Assembly: GCA_031296915.1 (NCBI GenBank)
Contig: JAVDPC010000004.1
Span: forward strand, 1 to 64,000
Length of the DNA: 64,000 bases
From: Cerasicoccus frondis
GTDB taxonomy: Bacteria > Verrucomicrobiota > Verrucomicrobiia > Opitutales > Cerasicoccaceae
Direction of reading: 5' to 3'
Part shown: positions 43,664-52,012 of the stretch, in pieces
Numbering within the stretch: position 1 is the first letter of the stretch
How the letters are laid out: each line of letters opens with the position of its first letter
Notes under the pieces: generated by a model
Told to the model about the DNA's origin: nothing
The model's database searches: none
Seen by the model: only the letters and a program-made list of their open reading frames with translations
Program-made: the position numbers and the translations under genes

Positions 43664-44392
43664 TTACAACACTTGAGGCACGCCTGCCTCATCAGCAACA
43701 ACGCTTTCGCGCGCCTCACGCACAATGAGACCAATCGGATTTGGGTCCTGCCTCGTTGGCGGGATGTCCATAATCACGAGCGTTGCGCGCGTGGTGTTGT
43801 CCACCGGCCTGGGCTTGCTGACAACTTTGATCCAACCGTTTTCCTCGTCATTGACGGCGACTTTAAGCCATGTCTTGCGGCCTTCCGGGTAAGCTGTTTT
43901 TTCGGTCTTCCCGGAGTCCAACAGCATGTTATGATCCGCCAACCGAATGGCCAGACGCCGCTTGGACAAATTGATTACGCGGTACTCCGCCAACGGATGC
44001 GCATCCAGCGAATGCTCTAGCACGACGGTTCGCAACGTATCATCGTTCGGGTTTTCGTTAACTAAAATCAGGAACGGCCCCGGCCCAGCTGGCAGCTTCG
44101 TTTGCGCGAGCACTTGCTTAATTGGCGCGCCATCCGCCTGTGGGTTTGGCGTCTTTCGATAGAACGCTACATTGCGGTTGGGCGGCGCCGTAAGCCAGGG
44201 CGAGAACGACGAAGGCGTCGCGTAAACCCGTTGTTCTTCCTCATCTCCATCATAGAGCAGGCTAATTGAATTCGACAAGGAAAGGAGTCGAAATCTGACA
44301 GCCTCTTCTGGCGCTGCACTGGCAGTCAAGAGACCGCCAAGGCTGCTGATTAAGCAAACAAGCGCGATTAAACTTCGTCGTTTTGGAGCCAT
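43664..44392 (-). CDS. Exported protein of unknown function, overlapping the pseudopilin gene
   Basis: A 242-residue protein with a signal peptide (LIALVCLISSLGGLLTASA). The mature part is strand-rich (FRLLSLSNSISLLYDGDE, RTVVLEHSLDAHPLAEYRVINLSKRRLAIRLAD) and has no family that I recognise. Its start overlaps the end of the 1254-residue pseudopilin gene by 25 bases, so the two are translationally coupled. It may be an accessory of that assembly. A prepilin leader is absent. It lies 94 bases upstream of the GH1-AraC gene on the same strand. Confidence 0.75.
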   Translation of the reverse strand: MAPKRRSLIALVCLISSLGGLLTASAAPEEAVRFRLLSLSNSISLLYDGDEEEQRVYATPSSFSPWLTAPPNRNVAFYRKTPNPQADGAPIKQVLAQTKLPAGPGPFLILVNENPNDDTLRTVVLEHSLDAHPLAEYRVINLSKRRLAIRLADHNMLLDSGKTEKTAYPEGRKTWLKVAVNDEENGWIKVVSKPRPVDNTTRATLVIMDIPPTRQDPNPIGLIVREARESVVADEAGVPQVL

Positions 44393-47300
44393 CGAAAACT
44401 GATTATTTTATACCTTCGGCCGAAGGCTTGGTTAAGCGTGGCGGTAGGCGCGTCTTCCGGGGCGTCGGCTTCGTCCAGGTAATCCGGCATGCGCTGAACC
44501 ACCGCTTCGCACCAGGCGCCAATTCGGTCGCCAGAGAAAGTGGACTCGACTTCGCCGTAGGCGCGAATCGTAAACGTGTCGGACCGCGCCGTGAGCCCGG
44601 CGCCGATCGCGGAAAGCACATCGGCCTGCGTGATGTATTTCGGCGAAAACGCGGAACGGTTGCTGTATGGCTTACGCTCCTCATCTCCACCCTGCAAACG
44701 CTGCAAGTCGTAGGCATATTTGGAGCCGGAGCCAAACTGGCTGCTCGTCTTGTAATTGCCTTTGTGCTCTTGCAAATCATCTTCAGCCCAGAAATCCACC
44801 TCTGCATCGTTAGTGGGAAACGCCTGTATGACATCGCCCAAACTGTCGGCGTCAGCCGTGCTCCAGGTTCGGTCAATGGCCGCCTGAATCACGCCGCGCA
44901 ACGTTTCGTGTTCATAGGGCGCGTCGGTGACTTCCGAGTCATCGGTATCCGGGTTGTCCACGAGTCGGCGGTTCACAAAGTCTCCCACTGAAATGAACGG
45001 CCCACGGTTTTGAATCTCAATGACAATGTTGTGCGCGAGCTGGGCAATCTCCTGCTCGCTCAGGCTGCGATAGCCCTGCCAGGGGTCGTCCCAAGAGTCA
45101 TCCGCCGTGGGGTGCGTGAAGCGCGGGTAGGCAGCTTTGTATTGCAAAGTATTATCGAACGCGCCCGTCTCGGGATTGTATTTCAGCCCATAGCCGGCCC
45201 CTAACACTGCGCGCCATGCCTGCTCGGAAGTCGAGTTGACGTTGAAGCCGCCCTCCAAGGAAAGCTCTGCCGCAGCGGTATCTGCATCGCGCAAGCGCGT
45301 CGAATCCCCCGTGTGCGTCATCCGCGCGTTGGGGAGTTTGTCGGGGACCTGCCCAGTGCGGGGAATCGTGGAGAAATAATACGCGTCCCAAAGATTTCGA
45401 TTCAGCAAGTAAGAGATGTCGTAATACGCCTCCATGTCTTCCTTGAGCAACTTGATGGAGTTTACCGAATCCGCACGCGCCAGCTCGAAGTCTTCCGGAT
45501 CCAGGATGCTGCCCGTGGTCGAGCGCTCATGCAGTCGAAAATCAGCCAGGCTGTTGCCAATCGGATAAGACGGATACGCGCCAACCAGCGAAAGGTTCGC
45601 ATGCTGCAGTTGGCCAATGGACTGCAATTCGTCATCGCTGCCCAGGATTTCAAACAAGGTCGCATCGACCGGGCCTTCGCTCGACCAGTCATGCCCGGAG
45701 CCGGCGGAAGTGCGGTTACTGTCGTCACCTTCATCGTTGGCGAATTTCTGCCAGGCGCTGCTATCCCCCTCGCTGCCAGCGGTGGCAATGAAGAGTGGCA
45801 GGTAGTCCATGTCCCGTCGCGTCCGGCCATTGCGCGGCGCCCGCATGTTGCCCTGGGCGATCCAACGCGTGGGGAACATGTATTGGTTTTCATTGTACTG
45901 CGCGTTGTTCCCGGCGCCCGAGAAAAGCGCATGCGTCATGATCACGTAAGCAATGCGCGGCGAGGACGCGATCGGCGCTGGCGCCTGGATGGCGGACACC
46001 TCATCGAGAACCGACCCGCCTTCCTTCTCCGCCATGTGCACCACATATTCTCCCGCAGTCACGCTGACCAATACTGGCTCGTTCGTCATGGTCTGCACCA
46101 CGGCGTTTTTCCAGTCGATGCTTTGATGGCTCTGGTACCATTCAATATCCGTATTGGATGGATTAAATCCAGCGGCGTCATCCATCGGAATGGCCGCCAA
46201 CCGGTCCGTTCTCGGTTTTCCCAAATACAAATGCAGGCCTCCCTTCCCATCCTCCAGCAGCGCGCTGGATAAGCTCACACTAGGCTCCCCGAGATAATTA
46301 AAGCTATAACGAGCGCCTGCCCGAAAGCGGGTGTCCGCTGCGTAATTTTCATCGAGCTGGCCAATGGGCACGGACACAAATGAATCCGGCTCCGGCTCGA
46401 TATTTTCCAAGACCGGGTAGCTCGCATAACTGTCTCCCCGTTGCGCATATGGCAGGGAAAAAATCAGACTTTGACCGGGCGGAATGTCCGGAACTTTGAG
46501 GCCAAAGCGAATGTATTGCCCATCATCCTTGGATAGCGCAGAGCCGCTTTGGTCGATGCCGCGGCGTAAATCCACATTCGCCACATTCTTCCAGGTGTAG
46601 TCCGTCCCGTCATGTGTGCCGGGGGCGTCGACGTCCACGCCGATCCGCGCTTCAACGGAGCCCCCCATCATCATGCCGACCTCCATGTTCGCGCCCCGCG
46701 AATCCAATGCCGGCGCCTTCAGCGTAACGTTGTATGGATTCCACAGGACGACCATCGGGTAGAGATTCAGGTTGATGTCCGAGCCCGCAGCAGCGCCATC
46801 AATCGTGAAGCCCAGCCCCAGGGAAAAATACGTGAGCACCGGCGCCGCGCCAACATCGTCGCTCTGCGTTGCGTCGTTAAAAATCGGCAACCGCATATCG
46901 ATTTCATTCGCGGCGTTCACGCGAGTTTGCGCGAAGCTGCGCAAGTGTCCCCAAGTTGGAACCGCGTAGCCCGTGGAGTCCGAGCCATGCCGCGTCCACA
47001 GCAAATTATCATTCGCAGTGGCGTCTGAGGCTGGAATCGTATACCCCTGCGCAAGCAGCGCGGACAGGTCACGCTTCAGACCTCCGGCAAAGCTGTCGGT
47101 CAACAAAGAAGCAGAGGCGACTGAAACATCGTGAAAACGACGCCGTTGCGCTGCGGCGTAATTCGCTGGCTGCGGCGATAGCATGACCAAATCGCCCAGC
47201 CCGGAAGCGCGCGAAAGCCCGGAATCGGGATCATACCAATTGCCAATCATGCGATCCGAACCGAGGTCCTGCTCGTTGTCGTCCTGCGCCATGAGCTCGA

Positions 47301-48132
47301 TCGCCGCACGGCTCGGATTAACGAATGCGTTGGCCGCATCGGTCAAATTCGACTCCCGCGTCAGGTTCGCGCGGGCCTTCACATTTTCATCGCCGACCCA
47401 CCAGGCGTAGCCATTGGTCATGCCGTTTTCATTGACGTCGTCGATCTCCACAAGCGGGGCCACCACGTAATCCTCCGGCACGCCATTGAGCAGTGGGGAC
47501 AGATCACCCACCGCGCCGCTGCCGACCAAAATCCGCGCCGGGTGCTGCGCGCCGTTCACATCGGTGATGGCGACATCACCCTGCGTCCCGGCAGCCACGC
47601 CATCCTGAAACGTAATCACCGCATTCGGTTCAAACAAATTCTGCCGGGCAAACTCCGGATCTTCCAGCACGCCTTCAGTGGTGAATGTCGGCCAATGACT
47701 ACTCGTGGTGTTCCCGCTGATGAGCCAGGTGAGAAGCTTCGCGGCAGACCCCTGATCGTTCACCAGCGCATCATCCGTCCACTCGCCGGCAATGTCCTCC
47801 GGGGCCATATCATAGTCAGGCGTCATGCCATGCGCGTAAACGCCCACCCAGTTCGGGCTGGACGTGGCGCCCGCGTATTCCAGACCCGCGAGCGCCGTGA
47901 CCCGCTGGTCGGGCCCCGTCGCGCGCTGCAGCTCGCCAATGGCCACATTGAGCCCCAGTAGCGCGTTTTGCCGCGCCTGCGAAAGCATCAGCGATTGGCT
48001 CGCGGAGTTCACCTCTACGGACACCATTGTCGTCAGCGACAACAGCAGCATCACGATAAAGCCCATCAGCACCAGGCTGACAATGAGGGCAAAACCGCTG
48101 CGGGCGGGCATCTTCTGCTTAGGGGGGAGCAT
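44368..48132 (-). CDS. Giant pseudopilin-like protein, Verru_Chthon cassette protein A-type
   Basis: A 1254-residue protein. The leader MLPPKQKMPARSGFALIVSLVLMGFIVML is prepilin-like (hydrophobic helix after Gly-Phe-Ala-Leu-Ile) followed by ASQSLMLSQARQNALLGLNVAIGELQ. This opening, the extreme length and the Asp/Asn-rich body fit Verru_Chthon cassette protein A, a family known from Verrucomicrobia, usually found with three smaller pseudopilins B, C and D. B-D are not next to it here; instead the overlapping unknown gene at 43664 follows. It is probably part of a surface or secretion apparatus. Family assignment is by recognition, not a search. Confidence 0.65.
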   Translation of the reverse strand: MLPPKQKMPARSGFALIVSLVLMGFIVMLLLSLTTMVSVEVNSASQSLMLSQARQNALLGLNVAIGELQRATGPDQRVTALAGLEYAGATSSPNWVGVYAHGMTPDYDMAPEDIAGEWTDDALVNDQGSAAKLLTWLISGNTTSSHWPTFTTEGVLEDPEFARQNLFEPNAVITFQDGVAAGTQGDVAITDVNGAQHPARILVGSGAVGDLSPLLNGVPEDYVVAPLVEIDDVNENGMTNGYAWWVGDENVKARANLTRESNLTDAANAFVNPSRAAIELMAQDDNEQDLGSDRMIGNWYDPDSGLSRASGLGDLVMLSPQPANYAAAQRRRFHDVSVASASLLTDSFAGGLKRDLSALLAQGYTIPASDATANDNLLWTRHGSDSTGYAVPTWGHLRSFAQTRVNAANEIDMRLPIFNDATQSDDVGAAPVLTYFSLGLGFTIDGAAAGSDINLNLYPMVVLWNPYNVTLKAPALDSRGANMEVGMMMGGSVEARIGVDVDAPGTHDGTDYTWKNVANVDLRRGIDQSGSALSKDDGQYIRFGLKVPDIPPGQSLIFSLPYAQRGDSYASYPVLENIEPEPDSFVSVPIGQLDENYAADTRFRAGARYSFNYLGEPSVSLSSALLEDGKGGLHLYLGKPRTDRLAAIPMDDAAGFNPSNTDIEWYQSHQSIDWKNAVVQTMTNEPVLVSVTAGEYVVHMAEKEGGSVLDEVSAIQAPAPIASSPRIAYVIMTHALFSGAGNNAQYNENQYMFPTRWIAQGNMRAPRNGRTRRDMDYLPLFIATAGSEGDSSAWQKFANDEGDDSNRTSAGSGHDWSSEGPVDATLFEILGSDDELQSIGQLQHANLSLVGAYPSYPIGNSLADFRLHERSTTGSILDPEDFELARADSVNSIKLLKEDMEAYYDISYLLNRNLWDAYYFSTIPRTGQVPDKLPNARMTHTGDSTRLRDADTAAAELSLEGGFNVNSTSEQAWRAVLGAGYGLKYNPETGAFDNTLQYKAAYPRFTHPTADDSWDDPWQGYRSLSEQEIAQLAHNIVIEIQNRGPFISVGDFVNRRLVDNPDTDDSEVTDAPYEHETLRGVIQAAIDRTWSTADADSLGDVIQAFPTNDAEVDFWAEDDLQEHKGNYKTSSQFGSGSKYAYDLQRLQGGDEERKPYSNRSAFSPKYITQADVLSAIGAGLTARSDTFTIRAYGEVESTFSGDRIGAWCEAVVQRMPDYLDEADAPEDAPTATLNQAFGRRYKIISFRWLQNDEV

Positions 48133-48360
48133 TCAATTAACTTTTGGGGCGCGCGGCGCCTTTTCGACGCGAACGATGATCAACAGCATACGCAAGAATC
48201 CCGAAATGTGAATGGGGAATCTGGCTTCTCTACTATCGGTCATCTTGGGGCTGTCATTAAATCGTCGGCCCATGTGCCGCGAGCACATGAATCATGGGTG
48301 GGTATTTCAGAAATTTATCGTTGGAAGTATATCAGCCCCGAGAACACATTTCCAGCATGA

Positions 48361-48391
48361 TGCTGACATTCTTCGTGTCATTTGCCGACAC
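48361..48391. promoter_or_regulatory. Paired TGCYGACA motif upstream of the pseudopilin gene
   Basis: TGCTGACA at 48361-48368 and TGCCGACA at 48383-48390 are direct repeats with 22 bases between starts. The same 22-base spacing occurs at 36956/36978. GTGTC and GACAC also form an inverted pair inside the second unit. It lies about 230 bases upstream of the pseudopilin start. Confidence 0.4.
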
Positions 48392-48588
48392 CTTAAACGG
48401 CATTTTTCGCTAAAAACGACCCAAGGCGTCAGTGAACAACCCTCACAGGTTTATCAACAGCCCACCCGCCACCACGAGTGAAAGCCAGTCACTATTAGTC
48501 AGAGCCACTCACTAACAAAATGCTCGCACGTTCACTTTTAGATTGTGAATTCGGATGCATTCGCTAGTATTCAATCGATCACTAAAAG

Positions 48589-48656
48589 CAGCATAGGCGC
48601 CCCGCCTGCGCAGTATCGATCAGCTGGAGTCGGGACACAGGCGAGACGCCTGTGCT
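48589..48656. repeat. Inverted GGCG repeat pair
   Basis: AGCATAGGCGCCCCGCCTG and a complementary CAGGCGAGACGCCTGTGCT lie about 25 bases apart. They belong to the same family as the direct repeats at 13974-14043. Confidence 0.7.
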
Positions 48657-48908
48657 ACGGCAATGTGCGCCCTTAGCAGCACCGCCTCCCACCTCAACAC
48701 CTCCCCATTTCCACACCCATAAAAATAACCGCCATGAAACAATCTCCCACCCAGTTACGCCGTCCGCCATAGCGAGCGGACAGTCCAGTCCATGACGCGC
48801 GAACGCATTCGTTTTCGCGCGGCTCTTGAACCGTATGATGGGGCTCATTCAACGCCTGCCAGGTGACAGCTGGCTAGCGCGTTGACGCCCCGAGGTTTTA
48901 ATTCGGCT

Positions 48909-48974
48909 CTAGAGATAACCTGAAGTTGCCGGGTCCAGCACTTGCTCAACCCGGCAACTTCAGGTTATCTCTAG
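48909..48974. other. Perfect 26-bp hairpin with a 14-base loop
   Basis: The arms are 48909-48934 and 48949-48974; the left begins CTAGAGATAACCTGAAG and the right ends with its exact complement. The outer GGCT/AGCC continues the pairing with a two-base bulge. The loop is 48935-48948. There is no T run, so it is not an ordinary terminator. It could be a recombination or replication structure, or the stem of a small RNA. Not matched to a known element. Confidence 0.9.
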
Positions 48975-49123
48975 CCGACAAGAGACGCCCGGAATTATGC
49001 CAGCCTGCCCTTCGCCGCATGGACGTTAAGGCATCCGACACAACGGGATGCCGCCCCGACCTACGCCTCTTCCCGGCGAGTGGGCGGGATGTGCGTTCTT
49101 TGATAACTGGCCAAAAACCAATT

Positions 49124-49142
49124 CCCCCCCCCCCCCCCCCCC
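49124..49142. repeat. Homopolymer of 19 C
   Basis: Nineteen C in a row, then T and five more C, about 45 bases beyond the stop codon of the GH39 gene. Such tracts slip readily during replication and sequencing, so the length may vary between cells or be an assembly estimate. Confidence 0.9.
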
Positions 49143-49184
49143 TCCCCCTTCAAGTGGAGTTGGGGCGAGCGTTGGGCGGCCCTT

Positions 49185-50795
49185 TTAACAAGCCTCGATC
49201 TCGTAGTAGATCAGGGCGTTTTCCGGCAGCTCATGTGTGATGACCAAGCCTTTGGTCACGGTGATGATTTCGTCGCGGACCAACACCGGAGTCGCACTCT
49301 CGCGTAATGACGCTACCTGCGCCTGGTTCAAATAATCCGGCTCTCCCAGAGCCTGCCAGGCGCGGAAACTGTTGCCGCGTTTGCGGTCCACCTGCCAGGC
49401 GCGAACACGGAAACGCCCCGATGCCTCAGCAAGCGTAATCACGTCGCTCACACTGCCGTCGACAACGGTCCACTCCCCCCCATTGAAGTCGCTTTCAACC
49501 GGCTCACTGTGGTTCCACGCCAGGATGCGGTAGTGCTCACCGTCGGTCGTCGCCACGCTCGACTCATGCGGCGTGCGGAGCTCGTGCTCGAACAACTGAT
49601 TGAGGAAGGCATAGGCATGAAACGCAGGCTTCGGCACGCCGTTGATATTCACCAGGCCATACTTGCCGCTGAAGGGCCCCTGCCCCGGCCCGCTCTCTTC
49701 AAAGATGTCGTTGATCGTCCAGTAGGAGTAGCTGTCGGGAATGCCGCCAAGGTCTTTGAGCGTTTGCAGAATAAACGTCATCGTGAACTCACTGTCCTTG
49801 CCAAAACGATCATTGTGAACGGGCGAGATGTTCCACTCCGTGTAGTGAAGCTCGGCTTCGGGGAAGGCGGAATCGTCGATCAACTGACGCACCTGGGAAA
49901 CGTCCTGGAGCATCTTCTTCTGCCCGAAGTAGATGATCTCATCCGAGGCATGGCCAATCTCCAGCGCGGTGTCTGAGCAGTAATGATGCGTGCTGATAAA
50001 GTCCAACGGAGCCTCAGCCTGCTCGCAGAATTCGAGCATTTCGCGGACCCAGGCATTCTTGGAAGTGGCTGGCCCGCCCACACGGATGCCCGGATCGATG
50101 GCCTTGATCGTGCGCGCCGTCACCTCGTAGAGTTTGAAGTATTCCTGCATGTCGGCGTCCTGCCAAAAGTAGCTGAGGTCGGGCTCATTCCAGACTTCGA
50201 AGCGCCAGGTAAGCACTTCACTGCGACCAAACTGCTCGATGAGGTGCTCGACAAAGCAGCGGATGAAATCGCCCCACTCCTGGTAGTCGCGCGGGGGCGT
50301 CACGTTGGCTTGGTAATTAAAGCACGTCTGGTCCCCACTGGCCAAAGCCGATGGCATGAAGCCGAGTTCAACAAAGGGCTTCATCCCCAAGTCAAGAATG
50401 CCCTGGTAAGCCTTGTCCACGTTGATGAAATTAGTGACAATGACGCCGTCTTCATCACGGCTGCAAACGCCCATCCAATCGTTGAACACTCCGTGGAACC
50501 GACATTGCTTAAAGCCGACTGCGCGCTGCACCTCCGCCGAATACTCCCGCCAATCCTGACGCAACGTCACGTAAGCATGGCATGAGCCGATGCACTGCTT
50601 GAACATCTGACTCCGCGGATGCGTTTCCTGATCGAGACGGATTGTCAGCTGGCGCGGCGCGGCGAGCCCGGGCTCGCTCTCCAGCCGACCATTTTGTTCG
50701 TGGCGTGCGGGGTTTTGCAGGGATTCGTTGAGGGTGCTATTCACTGACTGGCGATGTAATGCTGTTGGTTGTCGGATATCGGATGGACGCGTCAA
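49185..50795 (-). CDS. GH39-type glycoside hydrolase, cytoplasmic
   Basis: A 536-residue form starting at a TTG; a GTG at 50744 is another possible start, and neither has a clear ribosome site, so the N-terminus is uncertain. The family signature is clear: GFKQCRFHGVFNDWMGV, FEVWNEPDLSYFW with acid/base Glu204, STHHYC, and nucleophile Glu320 in LHYTEWNIS, followed by SYSYWTINDIFEE and FSGKYGLVNINGVPKPA. GH39 enzymes are beta-xylosidases or related exo-acting glycosidases. There is no signal peptide, so it would act on imported oligosaccharides with the GH1-AraC protein. Confidence 0.87.
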   Translation of the reverse strand: MTRPSDIRQPTALHRQSVNSTLNESLQNPARHEQNGRLESEPGLAAPRQLTIRLDQETHPRSQMFKQCIGSCHAYVTLRQDWREYSAEVQRAVGFKQCRFHGVFNDWMGVCSRDEDGVIVTNFINVDKAYQGILDLGMKPFVELGFMPSALASGDQTCFNYQANVTPPRDYQEWGDFIRCFVEHLIEQFGRSEVLTWRFEVWNEPDLSYFWQDADMQEYFKLYEVTARTIKAIDPGIRVGGPATSKNAWVREMLEFCEQAEAPLDFISTHHYCSDTALEIGHASDEIIYFGQKKMLQDVSQVRQLIDDSAFPEAELHYTEWNISPVHNDRFGKDSEFTMTFILQTLKDLGGIPDSYSYWTINDIFEESGPGQGPFSGKYGLVNINGVPKPAFHAYAFLNQLFEHELRTPHESSVATTDGEHYRILAWNHSEPVESDFNGGEWTVVDGSVSDVITLAEASGRFRVRAWQVDRKRGNSFRAWQALGEPDYLNQAQVASLRESATPVLVRDEIITVTKGLVITHELPENALIYYEIEAC

Positions 50796-51176
50796 TTACC
50801 GGCGTGGAGATTAGAAAAACGCATGCGCCAGCGACTGAATTCCATACGCCCATCATAATGCATACACCACGGTTTTGATTAGTGTTTTGGTTGCCGAATT
50901 AGTGTCATATACCGACACCTGCCCCACGCTTTCAGCCTTTTCTGGACCTTGCCCCCCCAGCCCGCAGTTGCTTGGAAGCACCCCTCTCAGGCCAACGGAC
51001 ATTCAGTCTAAGCGCCCAAAGCGCGGCTTCACTCAAACTCGGCGCAATGGCCATACGTGCGAATTTGACCACCGCTCGCCGCTTTTATCGATATAGAGTC
51101 TCAATATCGTTGACTGCAACGCTATTAGTGTTTGGGTCTACGGCAAACAGGAACAAGAACTACTGATGACTCCAAC
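50796..51176. promoter_or_regulatory. Divergent promoter region of GH39 and the 51-kb operon
   Basis: These 381 bases contain no gene I support. TGCCGAATT at 50892 and TACCGACACC at 50910 lie 95-120 bases upstream of the GH39 start, 18 bases apart. The pair GTGTCAT then CCGACAC matches, apart from three bases, the arrangement at 48376-48391. A TTGCC-rich stretch follows near 50950. Confidence 0.4.
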
Positions 51177-52010
51177 ATGTTAATATCGGACGAATACAAC
51201 ATTCGAGGTGCGGCGCCATCCGCTCACTGCACAGGCAAGAGCCTGGCATTTAATTTTGAAACCATGCCGGACGGCCAAATTCCCGTCACCGGAGATTTGG
51301 GCAAGATCTTTGAGAGCATGGGGAGCCTCCCGTCCGCCTTTGTTCATGCGGAGCATCAGTTCGCCAGCATGGCGATTCCCTTGAGTGGCGTCGATATCGC
51401 CATGGCGCACCAAGATGGCGAGAGCCTTGCTGGCCTTGAGTTGGATGCGTCATCGCTGAAATTCCGCGAAGCATGGGCAAAGCTGGAGGTTTGCACTTGT
51501 TGTGGATCCCCAGGGAATGTGAAATTTTTTGACCCATCGAGAACACGCTTTCTGATGATTGGCGCTCCCCATTTTATTGATCCAATCATCTGGGCAAACA
51601 CCTTGTCGAAGATTACTGTGCCGTTGGACGAAATCGATCTGAGTGAACCAGAGCCAACGACCATTGCCTTTCCCGCGCTTAGCCCACTGGCCAAGAAACT
51701 CCCGTTGCCGATCTGGGCCCTGATCAAATTAATCGTCGACTTCTCCAAGATGAATCAGGCGATGACCTGCCGTTTCTCAATCCGAGGACTCACTCTGCAG
51801 AAGTCGTTTATTGCGCATCACATCGATGAAACCAAAGGAGAACTCACCTGCCAAAGCGCAGACACCGGCTTCCAACTAAACCTGAAGGCGATCCAGGGCT
51901 TCGCGCTGGAAGAGGGCCACGATTGCCACACCCTCTCGGTGCTCGGCTGGGACGACATCGTTCTCTTTGAGTTCGATCTGCCACCCATGGACTGGAGCGA
52001 ATACTGCTAA
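51177..52010 (+). CDS. Protein of unknown function in a flavoprotein operon
   Basis: About 277 residues from the ATG at 51177; a start at 51132 adds 15 residues. I do not recognise the family. The layout is two halves of about 120 residues joined by a linker with PEPTTIAFPALSPL. The first half carries a Cys cluster (EVCTCCGSPG) and VKFFDPSRTRF; the second ends LGWDDIVLFEFDLPPMDW. There is no signal peptide. It ends three bases before the NDH-2 start and is therefore translationally linked to it. A distant HemS/ChuX-like haem-handling fold is only a guess, based on the two-half layout. Confidence 0.6.
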   Translation: MLISDEYNIRGAAPSAHCTGKSLAFNFETMPDGQIPVTGDLGKIFESMGSLPSAFVHAEHQFASMAIPLSGVDIAMAHQDGESLAGLELDASSLKFREAWAKLEVCTCCGSPGNVKFFDPSRTRFLMIGAPHFIDPIIWANTLSKITVPLDEIDLSEPEPTTIAFPALSPLAKKLPLPIWALIKLIVDFSKMNQAMTCRFSIRGLTLQKSFIAHHIDETKGELTCQSADTGFQLNLKAIQGFALEEGHDCHTLSVLGWDDIVLFEFDLPPMDWSEYC

Positions 52011-52012
52011 AC

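Larger units (their letters stand above)
48133..49184. other. 1-kb gene-free region with palindromes and a poly-C tract
   Basis: Nothing here reads as a protein. Features in order: paired TGCTGACA and TGCCGACA (48361, 48383); an inverted GGCG repeat pair (48589-48656); a GC-rich stretch near 48776-48890; a perfect hairpin (48909-48974); a segment shared with 14.9-15.1 kb (about 48990-49180); a boxA-like CGTTCTTTGATAACTGG (49093-49110); and a run of 19 C (49124-49142). It also contains the promoters of the divergent pseudopilin gene. Confidence 0.65.

Noticed and set aside
48830..49040. Integron attC site near GTTAAGGC
   Set aside because: GCTCAAC and GTTAAGG are not complementary as attC end boxes must be, and no integron integrase is in the window.
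48133..49184. CRISPR array or phage-type direct repeats in the 1-kb gap
   Set aside because: The repeats are inverted or isolated; no regular repeat-spacer pattern is present here or elsewhere in the window.
50606..50795. GH39 start at Met 50606
   Set aside because: That start would be only a few residues before the conserved IGSCHAYVTLRQDW strand and would cut off the usual first part of the fold.
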